A DNA stretch of 64,000 nt from Cyclobacteriaceae bacterium (lineage in GTDB: Bacteria; Bacteroidota; Bacteroidia; Cytophagales; Cyclobacteriaceae): the NCBI GenBank assembly GCA_016787645.1, contig JAEUUF010000026.1:310001-374000 (forward strand), in the 5' to 3' direction. The position numbers and the translations under genes were made by a program. Within the stretch, counting starts at the first letter, position 1, and each line of letters begins with the position of its first letter. This document shows, in pieces, positions 18,267 to 27,341 of the stretch. The notes under the pieces were generated by a model. That model did not search any database, had not been told where the DNA came from, and saw only the letters and a program-made list of their open reading frames with translations.

Positions 18267-20675
18267 CTATTCATAGCGCAAGGAGGTAACTGGGTTTGTC
18301 CGGGCAGCGCGAATTGTATGGAAACTCACGGTGATAAGGGCAATGAGTACTACCAGGGCACTCGGCAACACAAATAAGATCCAATTGAGTGATATCCGGT
18401 TGGCAAATTCCTCCAGCCATCCATTCATCACCCACCATGCGGCAGGAACCGCAAACAGAATGGCGGTAAGTACCAGCACTACATAGTCACGTCCCACGAG
18501 GATAAGAATGCTGGAAACGGATGCGCCCATGACTTTTCGTACACCGATTTCCTTGGTTCGCTGGATGGCGGTGAGAGACGAAAGACCAAATAGTCCGAGG
18601 CATGCAATAAAGATGGCCAGGAATGAGAACATGGTAAACACTTCACCAAACTGCTGATCCGCTTTGTACTGACTGTTGTATTGGTCATCCAGAAAAAAGT
18701 AGTCGAAAGGGTTGCCGGGAAAGAACTCTTTCCAATCCTGCTCGAACTTAACCATCGATTCCTGGCTGTTGGCGGTATTGAATCGCACGGAGTAAAAGTT
18801 TTTGGGTGCTTTGTCATAACGGAAGAGCAGAGGGTCATAAGCCTTCTTCAGCGACTCCTGCCGGTAGTTTTTGAGAACACCGACAATTCTCAAGGTGTCA
18901 CCCCAAAAGAAGATCTGCTCGTTGATTGCATCCTCGGGCTTGGAAAATCCCATCAGGCGAACCGCTGATTCATTCAACAGGACACTCGAGCCTTCATTGG
19001 ACACCTCACCCGAAAAAGGTCGACCGGCGACCATCTCCAATTGATAGGATGGAATAAAATCATGATCCATGTGAATCACGCGATACTGGTTGGACTCATT
19101 GTCTCCCTGGCGGAGTGTACGGATTCCACCCGCATTGTACCCGGGTCCGCCGGGTACTTCCGTTGAAGCGCATACAGAGCCAACTTCACTATGCTGCAAA
19201 ATCCGTTGTTTGAATCCTTCGTACTTTCCCAGGTAGGTTGAATCCACCACATTGGGCGCTCGCAACACGACTACCTGGTCAATAATCACTCCCAACTTCT
19301 GGCTTCTCATATAGTCCATCTGTTGATAGACGGTGAAGGTTCCTACCACCAATGTGATTGACGCTACAAATTGCAGGACGACCATCCCTTTCCTGAACCA
19401 AACTCCCTGGCCCGTGTTCTTGAATCTTCCTTTCAAAACTTCGACGGGTCGGTAAGAGGACAGCACAAGAGCAGGATACATCCCGGACAGTATGGCTCCT
19501 GCAGCAATCAAGCCCAATGACCAACCCCAGAACGTGGTGGTACGAAACAGGGAGTAACCGAAATCCTTGCCAGTCAGGGTACTGAACCACGGCATGAGAA
19601 GCATGACCAGGCCAATGGCCAATCCGACGGCCAGCAGGTTCAGCAACAAAGATTCAAACAAGAACTGCTGGATCAACTGTTGACGAAAGCCACCCATTAC
19701 TTTCCGAACGCCTACCTCACGCGCCCGTTCGATGGATTTGGCGGTAGACAGGTTGATATAATTGATCCAGGCGATGATTAATATGAGGATGGCGACGATG
19801 CCCAGGAAGTACACCGTACTGCGGTCACCATTTACCTCAAACTCTTCTATGAAATTTGAATCCAGGTGGATATCCGATATTGGCTGGAGGTGAAAGGTCA
19901 TCCCTGCATTGTACTGCTTGAGCTCCTCTCCGGCCCTTTTTTCCACGAAGGCGGGCAGTTTAGCTTCCAGCGCGCCCGCACTAGCATGGTCGTCAAGAAG
20001 AACATAGGTAAGGAATCCATCCCACAGCCAATCCGTTAATTGAGCTTCATCCCGCTTAAGAAGGGTTGCATATGTGGCAAATGAGAGCAGCGCCGTTACT
20101 TTCACGTGGGAATTTTCCGGCAAGTCTTCAAATACCCCGGTTATCAAGTAGTCGGTATTACCATTGTTTCGCATGGTCTTTCCGATCGGATCTACCTCGC
20201 CGAAATACTTCCTGGCCATTGAAGTTGAAATGACCATTGCGTTGGGCGCCTTCAAGGCAGTGGAATCAACTCCCTGTAATAAAGGGTAACCAAAAACGCG
20301 AAAGAAGTCCTTGCTGGCGTAGTAGACACCCTCTTCCTTGAAATAGGTGTCGCCAAACGAGAGTTGTGCATTACTCTTGGTCAGGCGAACATAGTATTTG
20401 ACTTCTGGAAAGTTTGCTTTGAGGTCAGGCCCGATACCCATAGCCCCGGCAGCCCACCGGGTGGAGAGTTCTCCTTTGTCGTACCGATCCAACTGGATTC
20501 GAAAGATCCTGTCCGCATTTCCCCAGAACTTGTCGTAGCTCAGTTCATGAATAACATATTGCCCGATCAGCATGCAGGAAGTCATGCCGATCACCAACCC
20601 GGATATATTGATCAAAGTGAATGCCCGGTTTCGCGAGAAATTGCGCCAAATGGAAGTGAGGTAGTTCTTTAACAT
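18267..20675 (-). CDS. FtsX/MacB-type orphan permease
   Basis: 802 residues beginning MLKNYLTSIWRNFSRNRAFT. Standard layout: TM1, periplasmic MacB-like domain with the SHVKVTALLSF segment, first FtsX domain (EVGVRKVMGG near 322), a second periplasmic domain, second FtsX domain (EIGVRKVMGA near 711), ending NPVTSLRYE. Closest in sequence to the permease at 8976-11402. It is the middle gene of three permeases with gaps of 61 and 83 bp. A short inverted repeat, GTTATT-c-AATAAC (20677-20689), sits two bases before the start codon and could influence initiation. Like its neighbours it has no adjacent ATPase. Confidence 0.9.
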   Translation of the reverse strand: MLKNYLTSIWRNFSRNRAFTLINISGLVIGMTSCMLIGQYVIHELSYDKFWGNADRIFRIQLDRYDKGELSTRWAAGAMGIGPDLKANFPEVKYYVRLTKSNAQLSFGDTYFKEEGVYYASKDFFRVFGYPLLQGVDSTALKAPNAMVISTSMARKYFGEVDPIGKTMRNNGNTDYLITGVFEDLPENSHVKVTALLSFATYATLLKRDEAQLTDWLWDGFLTYVLLDDHASAGALEAKLPAFVEKRAGEELKQYNAGMTFHLQPISDIHLDSNFIEEFEVNGDRSTVYFLGIVAILILIIAWINYINLSTAKSIERAREVGVRKVMGGFRQQLIQQFLFESLLLNLLAVGLAIGLVMLLMPWFSTLTGKDFGYSLFRTTTFWGWSLGLIAAGAILSGMYPALVLSSYRPVEVLKGRFKNTGQGVWFRKGMVVLQFVASITLVVGTFTVYQQMDYMRSQKLGVIIDQVVVLRAPNVVDSTYLGKYEGFKQRILQHSEVGSVCASTEVPGGPGYNAGGIRTLRQGDNESNQYRVIHMDHDFIPSYQLEMVAGRPFSGEVSNEGSSVLLNESAVRLMGFSKPEDAINEQIFFWGDTLRIVGVLKNYRQESLKKAYDPLLFRYDKAPKNFYSVRFNTANSQESMVKFEQDWKEFFPGNPFDYFFLDDQYNSQYKADQQFGEVFTMFSFLAIFIACLGLFGLSSLTAIQRTKEIGVRKVMGASVSSILILVGRDYVVLVLTAILFAVPAAWWVMNGWLEEFANRISLNWILFVLPSALVVLIALITVSFHTIRAARTNPVTSLRYE

Positions 20676-20676
20676 A

Positions 20677-20689
20677 GTTATTCAATAAC
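20677..20689. promoter_or_regulatory. Inverted repeat GTTATT-c-AATAAC next to a start codon
   Basis: A perfect 6-bp inverted repeat with a one-base centre, ending immediately upstream of the minus-strand ATG at 20675. An operator half-site pair is more likely than an RNA hairpin, since the loop is too small. Function unknown. Confidence 0.3.
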
Positions 20690-20736
20690 AATGTAATACT
20701 CGGCACAATCCAAATGGTTACCCAGGATCAAACCAA

Positions 20737-23142
20737 CTATTCGTAGCGCAGTGACTCCACCGGGTCAGCCATGGCAGCCCTGATGGTCTGAAAGCTTACC
20801 GCCACCAAAGCAATTAGTATGGCCAGGCACATGGCCGTGGCGAACAATAATGGGCTGAGCGTCATTCGGAAGGCAAATGACTCCAGCCAGCGGGAAGCCA
20901 CAAACCAGGTTACCGGCACAGCCAGGGCACCGGCGACCACCACCAATGTTACAAATTCCCTGGAGAGCAATGTGGAGATGCTCACCACGCTCGCCCCAAG
21001 TACTTTTCGTACCCCGATCTCCTTGGTCTTGGCAACCACCAGGAAAGAAACCAGGCCGATCATGCCGATCACAGCGATGACTATGGTAATGATTGAAAAT
21101 AATCCCAGCACACTTGCCAACTTCTGTTCTGCCTGGTACTGCTTTTCAAACTGTTCGTCCAGAAAGAAGTAGGTGAACTCATAACCGGGAAAGGAGCGGT
21201 TCCACAAGTGTTCCAATGAGGACAACAAGTCTTTCGTCTCGGCAGCGCGGTACCGGATGGCGTATAAAAAGCCAGGATTGTAATCCAGCGTGATCGGACC
21301 AATCTTCTGCTGAAGTCCTTCATGGTGGTAATCCTTGATTACACCGATAACCGTTCCAGCCGGGTATTCAGAAGGTGAAGTGATTTGCTTGCCGATGGCC
21401 TCTTCGGGTGAACTCCAACCAAATGTAGTGACCGCTGTCTCGTTGAGCACGAGTCCATTTTTCAACTCATCCGGATGATCCTTGCTAAATGAACGTCCCG
21501 CAATCATTTCCAGGCCGAGGAGCTCGATGTAATTTTCATCGACACCCATATACTCCACGCTAACGGCATCATTGCCTGATTTACCTTCCGGGTAAGCCAC
21601 CTGCCCTTGCCATCCATGGGTACCCGGCACTTGCTGCGCGCGGGTAACGCCGGACACCATCGCAAGATTGGCGATCTCATTCTTGAAGGTCTCCTTGGGT
21701 AGATCGTTCTCCAGGTTTACTCGGACCGAGTTGATTACAAGAACCTGTTCTTTGTTGAAGCCCAGGTCTCGGTTCTGCATAAATGTCAGCTGGTCAATAA
21801 CGACGAGTGTGCCAGTGACAAGGCACACCGAAACAAAAAACTGAAAGACAACCAGAAAGCGACGCACACCCACACCCCGTCGGCCTGTTTGCATCTTGCC
21901 GGAAAGCACTTGCGAAGGACGAAGACCCGATAATACCCAGGCTGGATAATATCCTGCCAGCAGGGTAATGCCAACCAGCAGAATGATCATACCCAAGAGG
22001 ATGCTTCCCTGGGAAAGTGCCGGAAGACCATAGTTCTTGCCCAGCAATTGATTAAAGACAGGCAACAGGGCTGTAACGAGGATAAGGGCTACCAGCAGCG
22101 CAAGGCCAGTGAGCACAAAAGATTCGCTGAGGAACTGGCTGATGAGGCTGCTTCGGCTCGATCCGACCACTTTGCGCAGTCCCACTTCCTTGGCCCGGAA
22201 GACGGATCGCGCAGTGGCCATGTTGATGAAATTGATGCACGCCAGCAGGATGACAAAAAATGCGATGCCTGAAAGCAGGTACACCCGGTCGATACTCCCT
22301 TTCGGGCCCATTCCATTACCGGTTTTGGATCGTAGGTAAATATCCGGCAAAGCATCATACAGAACATTCGCCTCCACGCCCCAGTTCTTCAGCATCTCCC
22401 CGGCACGTTCCGTGTAGATATTTTTTGACTTTGCCGCGAACGATGTAAAATCAGCTCCCTCGCGCAGCAAAACATAATTGCGCATGTTAATGTTGCCCCA
22501 GCCGTCGTCGAAGCTGAATTCAGGAACCAACTCTTGATACGTTGAAAAAGAAAGAAACATCTCCGACTGGATATGAGATTGCTCGGGGATGTTTTTCATG
22601 ATACCGGTGACCACCATGTTGAGCGTGTCGGCCATTAGTACTGATTTTCCAAAGGCATCTTCGCCGGGAAACAGTTTTTCTGCCAGGGATTCTGACAGCA
22701 CAACGGAGTAAGGCTCCTTTAGCGCCGTCTTTGGATCGCCTTTCAGCAAAGGGAAAGAGAAGAGGTCAAACAGTTCCTGGCTGGCGAAGAAACTTCTCTC
22801 GCGGAAGCGTTTGTCGTCTTTGTTAATGTGCAAGCCGGAGAACCGTGCATATAAGACTGCCTCCACCTCGGGATAATCCTTTTCCAGTATTTTTCCGATG
22901 GGCCAGCCATTGGTGTCATTCGCCCCTTCCAGGCCTGAACCCGGTGTAAAAAAAGCCGTGTTTACCCGGTAGATGCGGTTGCGCTTTGCGTGGAACTGAT
23001 CGTAGGACAATTCATCCAGGACAAAAACCATGATGAGGATACCGGCCATTAGTCCGAGGGCAAGGCCGACAAGGTTGATGATGGCGTAACCTTTAAAGCG
23101 GAGCAAGGTTCGCAGGGCGATCTTCAGGTAGTTGGTCAGCAT
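20737..23142 (-). CDS. FtsX/MacB-type orphan permease, first gene of its unit
   Basis: 801 residues from MLTNYLKIALRTLLRFKGYA, which aligns with the N-termini of its neighbours; an upstream ATG at 23199 would add 19 unrelated residues. TM1 about 21-43, periplasmic domain, FtsX with EVGLRKVVGS near 320, second periplasmic domain, FtsX with EIGVRKVLGA near 710, C-terminus DPVESLRYE. It leads a run of three permeases followed by the dipeptidase. Upstream, on the minus strand, TGGCAT-N5-TTGC (23173-23159) has the exact spacing of a sigma-54 promoter. It would start transcription only about six bases before the ATG, so this is uncertain. Divergent from the beta-barrel-like gene at 23265. Confidence 0.9.
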   Translation of the reverse strand: MLTNYLKIALRTLLRFKGYAIINLVGLALGLMAGILIMVFVLDELSYDQFHAKRNRIYRVNTAFFTPGSGLEGANDTNGWPIGKILEKDYPEVEAVLYARFSGLHINKDDKRFRERSFFASQELFDLFSFPLLKGDPKTALKEPYSVVLSESLAEKLFPGEDAFGKSVLMADTLNMVVTGIMKNIPEQSHIQSEMFLSFSTYQELVPEFSFDDGWGNINMRNYVLLREGADFTSFAAKSKNIYTERAGEMLKNWGVEANVLYDALPDIYLRSKTGNGMGPKGSIDRVYLLSGIAFFVILLACINFINMATARSVFRAKEVGLRKVVGSSRSSLISQFLSESFVLTGLALLVALILVTALLPVFNQLLGKNYGLPALSQGSILLGMIILLVGITLLAGYYPAWVLSGLRPSQVLSGKMQTGRRGVGVRRFLVVFQFFVSVCLVTGTLVVIDQLTFMQNRDLGFNKEQVLVINSVRVNLENDLPKETFKNEIANLAMVSGVTRAQQVPGTHGWQGQVAYPEGKSGNDAVSVEYMGVDENYIELLGLEMIAGRSFSKDHPDELKNGLVLNETAVTTFGWSSPEEAIGKQITSPSEYPAGTVIGVIKDYHHEGLQQKIGPITLDYNPGFLYAIRYRAAETKDLLSSLEHLWNRSFPGYEFTYFFLDEQFEKQYQAEQKLASVLGLFSIITIVIAVIGMIGLVSFLVVAKTKEIGVRKVLGASVVSISTLLSREFVTLVVVAGALAVPVTWFVASRWLESFAFRMTLSPLLFATAMCLAILIALVAVSFQTIRAAMADPVESLRYE

Positions 23143-23158
23143 ATGGCTTATCCAGCAG

Positions 23159-23173
23159 GCAATACCGATGCCA
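23159..23173 (-). promoter_or_regulatory. Possible sigma-54 promoter (-24/-12)
   Basis: The minus strand reads TGGCATCGGTATTGC: GG and GC separated by exactly 10 bases, with TGGCA and TTGC matching the consensus TGGCAC-N5-TTGC. It lies just upstream of the first gene of the three-permease unit. Chance occurrence cannot be excluded, and the implied leader is only about 6 bases. Confidence 0.3.
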
Positions 23174-23264
23174 GTTCCGCCATCATACCAACGTGTCAAT
23201 ATTAGGCCTTGCTATATGTTCCTAATCGACCAAGGACGTCCATTTTCGAACATTAATAAGGACA

Positions 23265-24410
23265 ATGGAATTGAATTATATTAGGGTCGTGAAGAATTTT
23301 TGGTTTGCCCTGATTGTACTGATCGCTGTCGAGACACAAGCCCAAAGCGACTTTAGGCCGGGCTTTGTTGTGCTGAACAATGGGGACACGGTTAGTGGCT
23401 ACTTAGAGTATAGCGTACGAGACATTCAAGAGAAGGAATGCAGGTTCAGGAGAGAAAAACAAGGAACAACCACTCACTATTCGCCCGTTGAGTTGACTGG
23501 GTATGGATTTGAATCCGGACGGCAATATGTAACTCGAACCATTCCAATTGAAGGAGACAACCGTTCTGTCTTTCTCCAGCGCCTGCAATCCGGGCGTGCC
23601 AATCTTTACCTCTACGATGATAAGTTCTACCTGGAAAAAGACTCCCTTTTCCAGCTTCCTGTTCCCAAGAAGCGGGAAGTAAATACGGACAATGGAATGT
23701 ACGTAGTTCAAGACAATCTGTATGTGGGGCTGCTCAGTATGACTTTTGCGGATTGTAAGATGGAACTCAAGAATCCCGCTTATGAGATCCGATGGCTCAG
23801 TAAGGCAGTACAGGCCTACAACCGATGCACTGGCTCGGTGACAGTCACGGACAGAACATCCTCTACCTGGACCAAAGTAAATTGGCAACTATTTGGCGGG
23901 GTGAAGTACGTTGGAAGCGACAGTGAATCCAACTTGTTCTCATTCTTCCCCCTTGCTGGTGCCTCTCTCGAATTATCTTCCCCGATTGTCAACGACAAGT
24001 TATTTTTGTGCGTGGAGCTGATGTATTTCAAGTATTATTCTCAACGAACCGAAGAGTATGTGAATCCCCTTTACACAATGCGAATAGATTACACCTATCG
24101 CTCGTCCACGGTTTCAGTTCCCATCGGTATCCGTTACAATCTAATGCCCGAGGTTCAAACGATCTATTTTAAGTGCGGAATCCTATTGAATCACACCTTC
24201 AACCCAAGTGGTTCCACGACCATTGAGCGTGAACAAGCGGGCGTGGTGACTACATCATACTCAGAAGTCACCACCGAAAATTTTCAGGGCACCGGGTTTT
24301 GGGTCGGTGCAGGGTATTTGAAGTCATTTCGACCCAAGCTCAATGTATTCCTGGAGATCAGAGCGGAGTTAAGTGGCAACCTCAACCTGCTAGGCGGCCT
24401 TCGGTTCTAA
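23265..24410 (+). CDS. Secreted protein with C-terminal beta-barrel-like region
   Basis: 381 residues. An N-terminal signal peptide (hydrophobic stretch WFALIVLIAV, cleavage after TQAQ) sends it to the envelope. Residues about 30-170 form a beta-rich domain beginning with a GFVVLNNGDTVSGYLEYS motif that I have seen in other uncharacterised Bacteroidota outer-membrane proteins. From about residue 205 (KVNWQLFGGVKYVG) the alternating pattern looks like an eight-strand-type outer-membrane barrel, ending in strands with the terminal residue Phe (LLGGLRF), as in barrels recognised by the BAM complex. No enzyme motif is visible. The TIG/Kelch lipoprotein gene starts 3 bases after its stop, so they form one operon. 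Function unknown; possibly a membrane partner of that lipoprotein. Confidence 0.75.
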   Translation: MELNYIRVVKNFWFALIVLIAVETQAQSDFRPGFVVLNNGDTVSGYLEYSVRDIQEKECRFRREKQGTTTHYSPVELTGYGFESGRQYVTRTIPIEGDNRSVFLQRLQSGRANLYLYDDKFYLEKDSLFQLPVPKKREVNTDNGMYVVQDNLYVGLLSMTFADCKMELKNPAYEIRWLSKAVQAYNRCTGSVTVTDRTSSTWTKVNWQLFGGVKYVGSDSESNLFSFFPLAGASLELSSPIVNDKLFLCVELMYFKYYSQRTEEYVNPLYTMRIDYTYRSSTVSVPIGIRYNLMPEVQTIYFKCGILLNHTFNPSGSTTIEREQAGVVTTSYSEVTTENFQGTGFWVGAGYLKSFRPKLNVFLEIRAELSGNLNLLGGLRF

Positions 24411-24412
24411 CC

Positions 24413-26977
24413 ATGGTAAAGAATACTTTCAAGATATTGGCGTTGCTGCTGCTCCTGACAATGTGCGAGCAGAAAGAGAAGATACAGCCGAGACCCTATC
24501 CACGGGTGCGCACCTTCTCGGTAACTGAAATCACTCCGAAGGGTGCTGTTTTCCATGGAGAAGTTATTTACACGCCTTCCCCGATCACCGATTACGGCTT
24601 TGTATGGTCCTACAACCCGAACTTAAATCCGTACGAAAGTGAAGTGTTGTCCCTTGGAAGCCTGGCATCAGCTGGAAAATTTGAGGCGCGTATTGAGCGA
24701 AGCCTGAAGGCTGGTTACACATATTACGTTCGCGCCTATGCAAAGACCTCCAACTACGAGGTCTATGGAGATCCCATTACCTTTCTAAGCCTGGGCAGCG
24801 ACGCACCGGTGATTACCAAACTTGACCCGCCAACCGGGAGAACCAGCGATACTATTCGCGTGGTGGGCAAGAATTTCAGCAAAATAACATCGAATATTCA
24901 AGTCCGGTTCGACACGTTAAAGTCGAAACTGGTGGAAGCCACAGACAGTGTACTCCGCGTTATCGTGCCCCCCACCTTGTCGATACCTAGTGCATTTGTC
25001 AGTGTCTCTGTTTTTGGCAACGTGGGAACATCCCCTATGCCCTTTGAGTTGATTGCCCCTACGCTTACTTCAGTGGCTCCAAGCCTGATTTCTGCGTGCG
25101 ATACATTACACATAACAGGAAGTGATTTCTCCACCCTACCCGATAATCTCAAGGTAACCTTGGGAGGCACTTCTTGTCGAATCTTGTCCGTGTCATCTAC
25201 TGATGTATATGCTCTTGTACCGAGTTTCACCCCGGGCAGTTCCGCAGTAATCGTTGAACTGACTAGCTCTAATATCAAAGTCGCGTACCCAAACACAATT
25301 ACCTACAAGGCACCCTCCGTTTCCGCCTTGAGTTCTCCCTCAATAATCACGTACCTGGATACTCTTGTATTTACGGGAGTAAACCTGCCGACCTGCGGTT
25401 TGCTTAGTGTTACTTTGGGCACATTCAGTGCCGCCACTGTTTCAAGGACTAAAACGACGATCAAGGCAATCGTACCTCAAACGTTGACCAACACGAATAA
25501 TACCGTCAAACTGGACTTTGATAATGGTGCCTATGTATATGAAACAAATTTTTCGCTGGCTACGCCGGTGATCTCCTCTATTTCGCCAAGTACCAGTACC
25601 TTTTTTGAAGAGATTACAATTACCGGGAACTACTTCCATCCTGTAGCCGCAAGCAACATCGTTTATGTGGGCAACTATCGTGCAATTACCTTCTCCGGGA
25701 ATAGGACAAAAATTAGAGCATATATTACTATGAATAGTGTCCTTTGCTCAGAGAATAACAGTTGTAACCAGGTCAGCGTGGTTGTTGGCGATCGGGTGGC
25801 AGAATCCACCGCTTTCAGTCTGAGGAAGCCAAACATCAATTCAATTAGCCCCCTCACACTTTCTATCGCTGAACCCCTCACCATCGACGGAAATGACTTC
25901 GCTCCCGGGCCTCAGAACTACCTTTATTTGAATGGCTACAGATTACTTGCCTCTACTTATACACCAACGTCCCTCACATTCAATATGACTCGGAATGCCC
26001 TGAGTAACAACAATCCGTACTTTAGTTCCAGTTATACCGCTTCCATATGGGTCTCAGTAGGTAATGCAGACCCCTCGCGCCCAAACTCACTATATTCCAA
26101 TTCCATCAATGTTCCTGTCAATTACGAAGGGCCTTGGACGTTGATGAATGCATATTCAGGAAACTATCACTCCGGCTCCCTTACGTTTAGTATCAACGAC
26201 AAGGCCTACCTGGTGGGCGGTTTGAATGAACTCAATGCACTTTCTGCGGAAGTTTGGGAATATGACTCCAGCCAGGATTCGTGGAGGCAGTTGGCCGACT
26301 TCCCTGGTGGAGCCCGCATGAAAGGGATGGGCTTTTCGCACAACGGCTTGGGGTACGTGGGATTGGGCCAAGGCAACCTGGGTTTGTATCATGACGTCTG
26401 GGAATTCAATCCTGCCACCGAGAGCTGGACTCAAATGTCGGATTTCACAGGCGGAGCCAGAAAATCCCCATTTGCATTTACCACGGGAGACTACACGTAT
26501 GTTGGTGGAAGTGATGCAGAGGTTAGCGGTGCGCTCGACTTCTGGCAATTCGACCCGGCTACCAAAACGTGGAATAGGAAGGCGGATCTTCCAAAGCCTT
26601 TCTACAAGGGCATTGCCTTCAATACCAACACGGGCGGCTATGTCGTCGAACTACCTCAAGTATGGAACTACAATCCTGCAACCAATTCATGGACGGAGGT
26701 GGCCAACCCAGGAATTTCTGCTGGGGGCATAGGCGTTTACCACGCCACTGGGCTTGGAACTTGGGATCGGGGATTCCTGTTTTCAGAAGTCAGCAACCAG
26801 TTCTTTATGTACGATCCCTACCAGAATAACTGGACCTTTATGGTATCGATTAATCCAACCGCACTCGGGCGAACAGGCTTCACCATTGGTCGATTCTTCT
26901 ATTACGGATTGGGCAGATCAGGCGGATTCCCTAATACTGAATTTTACAAGTTGGATATGGCCAACTATCCCTACTAG
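24413..26977 (+). CDS. Lipoprotein with TIG repeats and a Kelch propeller
   Basis: 854 residues from ATG 24413, chosen because it gives a lipoprotein signal peptide (MVKNTFKILALLLLLTMC, lipid-bearing Cys18). The longer frame upstream runs out of phase through the preceding gene. Order: an FN3-like domain (about 30-125), about five IPT/TIG immunoglobulin-like domains (about 130-570) each opening with a P-x-I-x-x-[IL]-x-P pattern such as PVISSISPST or NINSISPLT, then Kelch blades (about 590-850) with repeated W-x-x-[MLV] and VWEYD/VWEFNP/FWQFDP/VWNYNP signatures. It lacks a T9SS sorting domain, so it should be anchored in the outer membrane by lipid. This suggests surface or periplasmic binding of a glycan or protein; the ligand is unknown. 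Its 3' end is 13 bases from the SRP RNA gene, which runs towards it. Confidence 0.85.
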   Translation: MVKNTFKILALLLLLTMCEQKEKIQPRPYPRVRTFSVTEITPKGAVFHGEVIYTPSPITDYGFVWSYNPNLNPYESEVLSLGSLASAGKFEARIERSLKAGYTYYVRAYAKTSNYEVYGDPITFLSLGSDAPVITKLDPPTGRTSDTIRVVGKNFSKITSNIQVRFDTLKSKLVEATDSVLRVIVPPTLSIPSAFVSVSVFGNVGTSPMPFELIAPTLTSVAPSLISACDTLHITGSDFSTLPDNLKVTLGGTSCRILSVSSTDVYALVPSFTPGSSAVIVELTSSNIKVAYPNTITYKAPSVSALSSPSIITYLDTLVFTGVNLPTCGLLSVTLGTFSAATVSRTKTTIKAIVPQTLTNTNNTVKLDFDNGAYVYETNFSLATPVISSISPSTSTFFEEITITGNYFHPVAASNIVYVGNYRAITFSGNRTKIRAYITMNSVLCSENNSCNQVSVVVGDRVAESTAFSLRKPNINSISPLTLSIAEPLTIDGNDFAPGPQNYLYLNGYRLLASTYTPTSLTFNMTRNALSNNNPYFSSSYTASIWVSVGNADPSRPNSLYSNSINVPVNYEGPWTLMNAYSGNYHSGSLTFSINDKAYLVGGLNELNALSAEVWEYDSSQDSWRQLADFPGGARMKGMGFSHNGLGYVGLGQGNLGLYHDVWEFNPATESWTQMSDFTGGARKSPFAFTTGDYTYVGGSDAEVSGALDFWQFDPATKTWNRKADLPKPFYKGIAFNTNTGGYVVELPQVWNYNPATNSWTEVANPGISAGGIGVYHATGLGTWDRGFLFSEVSNQFFMYDPYQNNWTFMVSINPTALGRTGFTIGRFFYYGLGRSGGFPNTEFYKLDMANYPY

Positions 26978-26990
26978 CCTCAAAAAAAGA
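26976..26990 (-). terminator. Terminator of the SRP RNA gene
   Basis: On the minus strand GCCTC-TTTTTTT-GAGGC follows directly on the SRP RNA, giving a T-run that lies within a small hairpin. It overlaps the stop region of the convergent lipoprotein gene by two bases. Confidence 0.55.
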
Positions 26991-27083
26991 GGCAAACCGA
27001 ACATCGCACCGCTACAACCGCCTACCCTTGCTACCTTCCGGTCCTGGGGGAGTTCAGCAGGAGCTGGTCGTGCCCGATTTGCC
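26991..27083 (-). ncRNA. ffs: Signal recognition particle RNA, small bacterial type
   Basis: About 93 nucleotides on the minus strand. The conserved apical part of helix 8 reads CAGGACCGGAAGGTAGCAAGG, containing the GGAAG tetraloop and the asymmetric loop that binds Ffh. The ends pair: GGCAAATCGGGC at the 5' end with GTTCGGTTTGCC at the 3' end. A perfect -7 box, TATCTTTG (27096-27089), lies just upstream, placing the start about 6 bases later at the first paired G. The RNA works with Ffh and FtsY to deliver membrane proteins to the translocon. This gene is easily missed because it has no reading frame and sits between two protein genes. Confidence 0.93.
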
Positions 27084-27088
27084 AGCCA

Positions 27089-27096
27089 CAAAGATA
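27089..27096 (-). promoter_or_regulatory. -7 box TATCTTTG of the SRP RNA gene
   Basis: A perfect TAnnTTTG match. Because the RNA 5' end is fixed by its terminal helix at about 27083, it shows that transcription begins about 6 bases after the final G of the box. This calibrates other promoters in the window. Confidence 0.65.
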
Positions 27097-27313
27097 GTGC
27101 AAGGGTGCCTGAATTCACAGCTCCGCCAAGCGCCTTTCTGTGGAACAGGTTTAAAGAGTCTATTTCATCTATTCAAGCAATTATTTTTTAATCTGCCAGT
27201 TATGGGTTTACACGATAAATGTGTCCACGTTCCAACCAAATTGTGGACGGGCGCCCGGCCTTAACAGCATCCTTAAACTGCAAGACAACCTCGGCGAGAA
27301 TGGCTTTATCCAG

Positions 27314-27321
27314 TAGATTTG
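27314..27321 (+). promoter_or_regulatory. -7 box TAGATTTG for the aldolase gene
   Basis: TAGATTTG matches TAnnTTTG, 20 bases before the ATG at 27342. By the SRP calibration the leader would be about 15 bases. The rest of 27100-27313 holds no gene I can recognise. Confidence 0.55.
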
Positions 27322-27341
27322 CCTAATAACCTAACCACCTC

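Noticed and set aside
20103-20113. Other CACGTG sites (here and near 58109) as parS
   Set aside because: They lie inside coding regions and lack the TTCACGTGAA core; symmetry ends within two bases of CACGTG.
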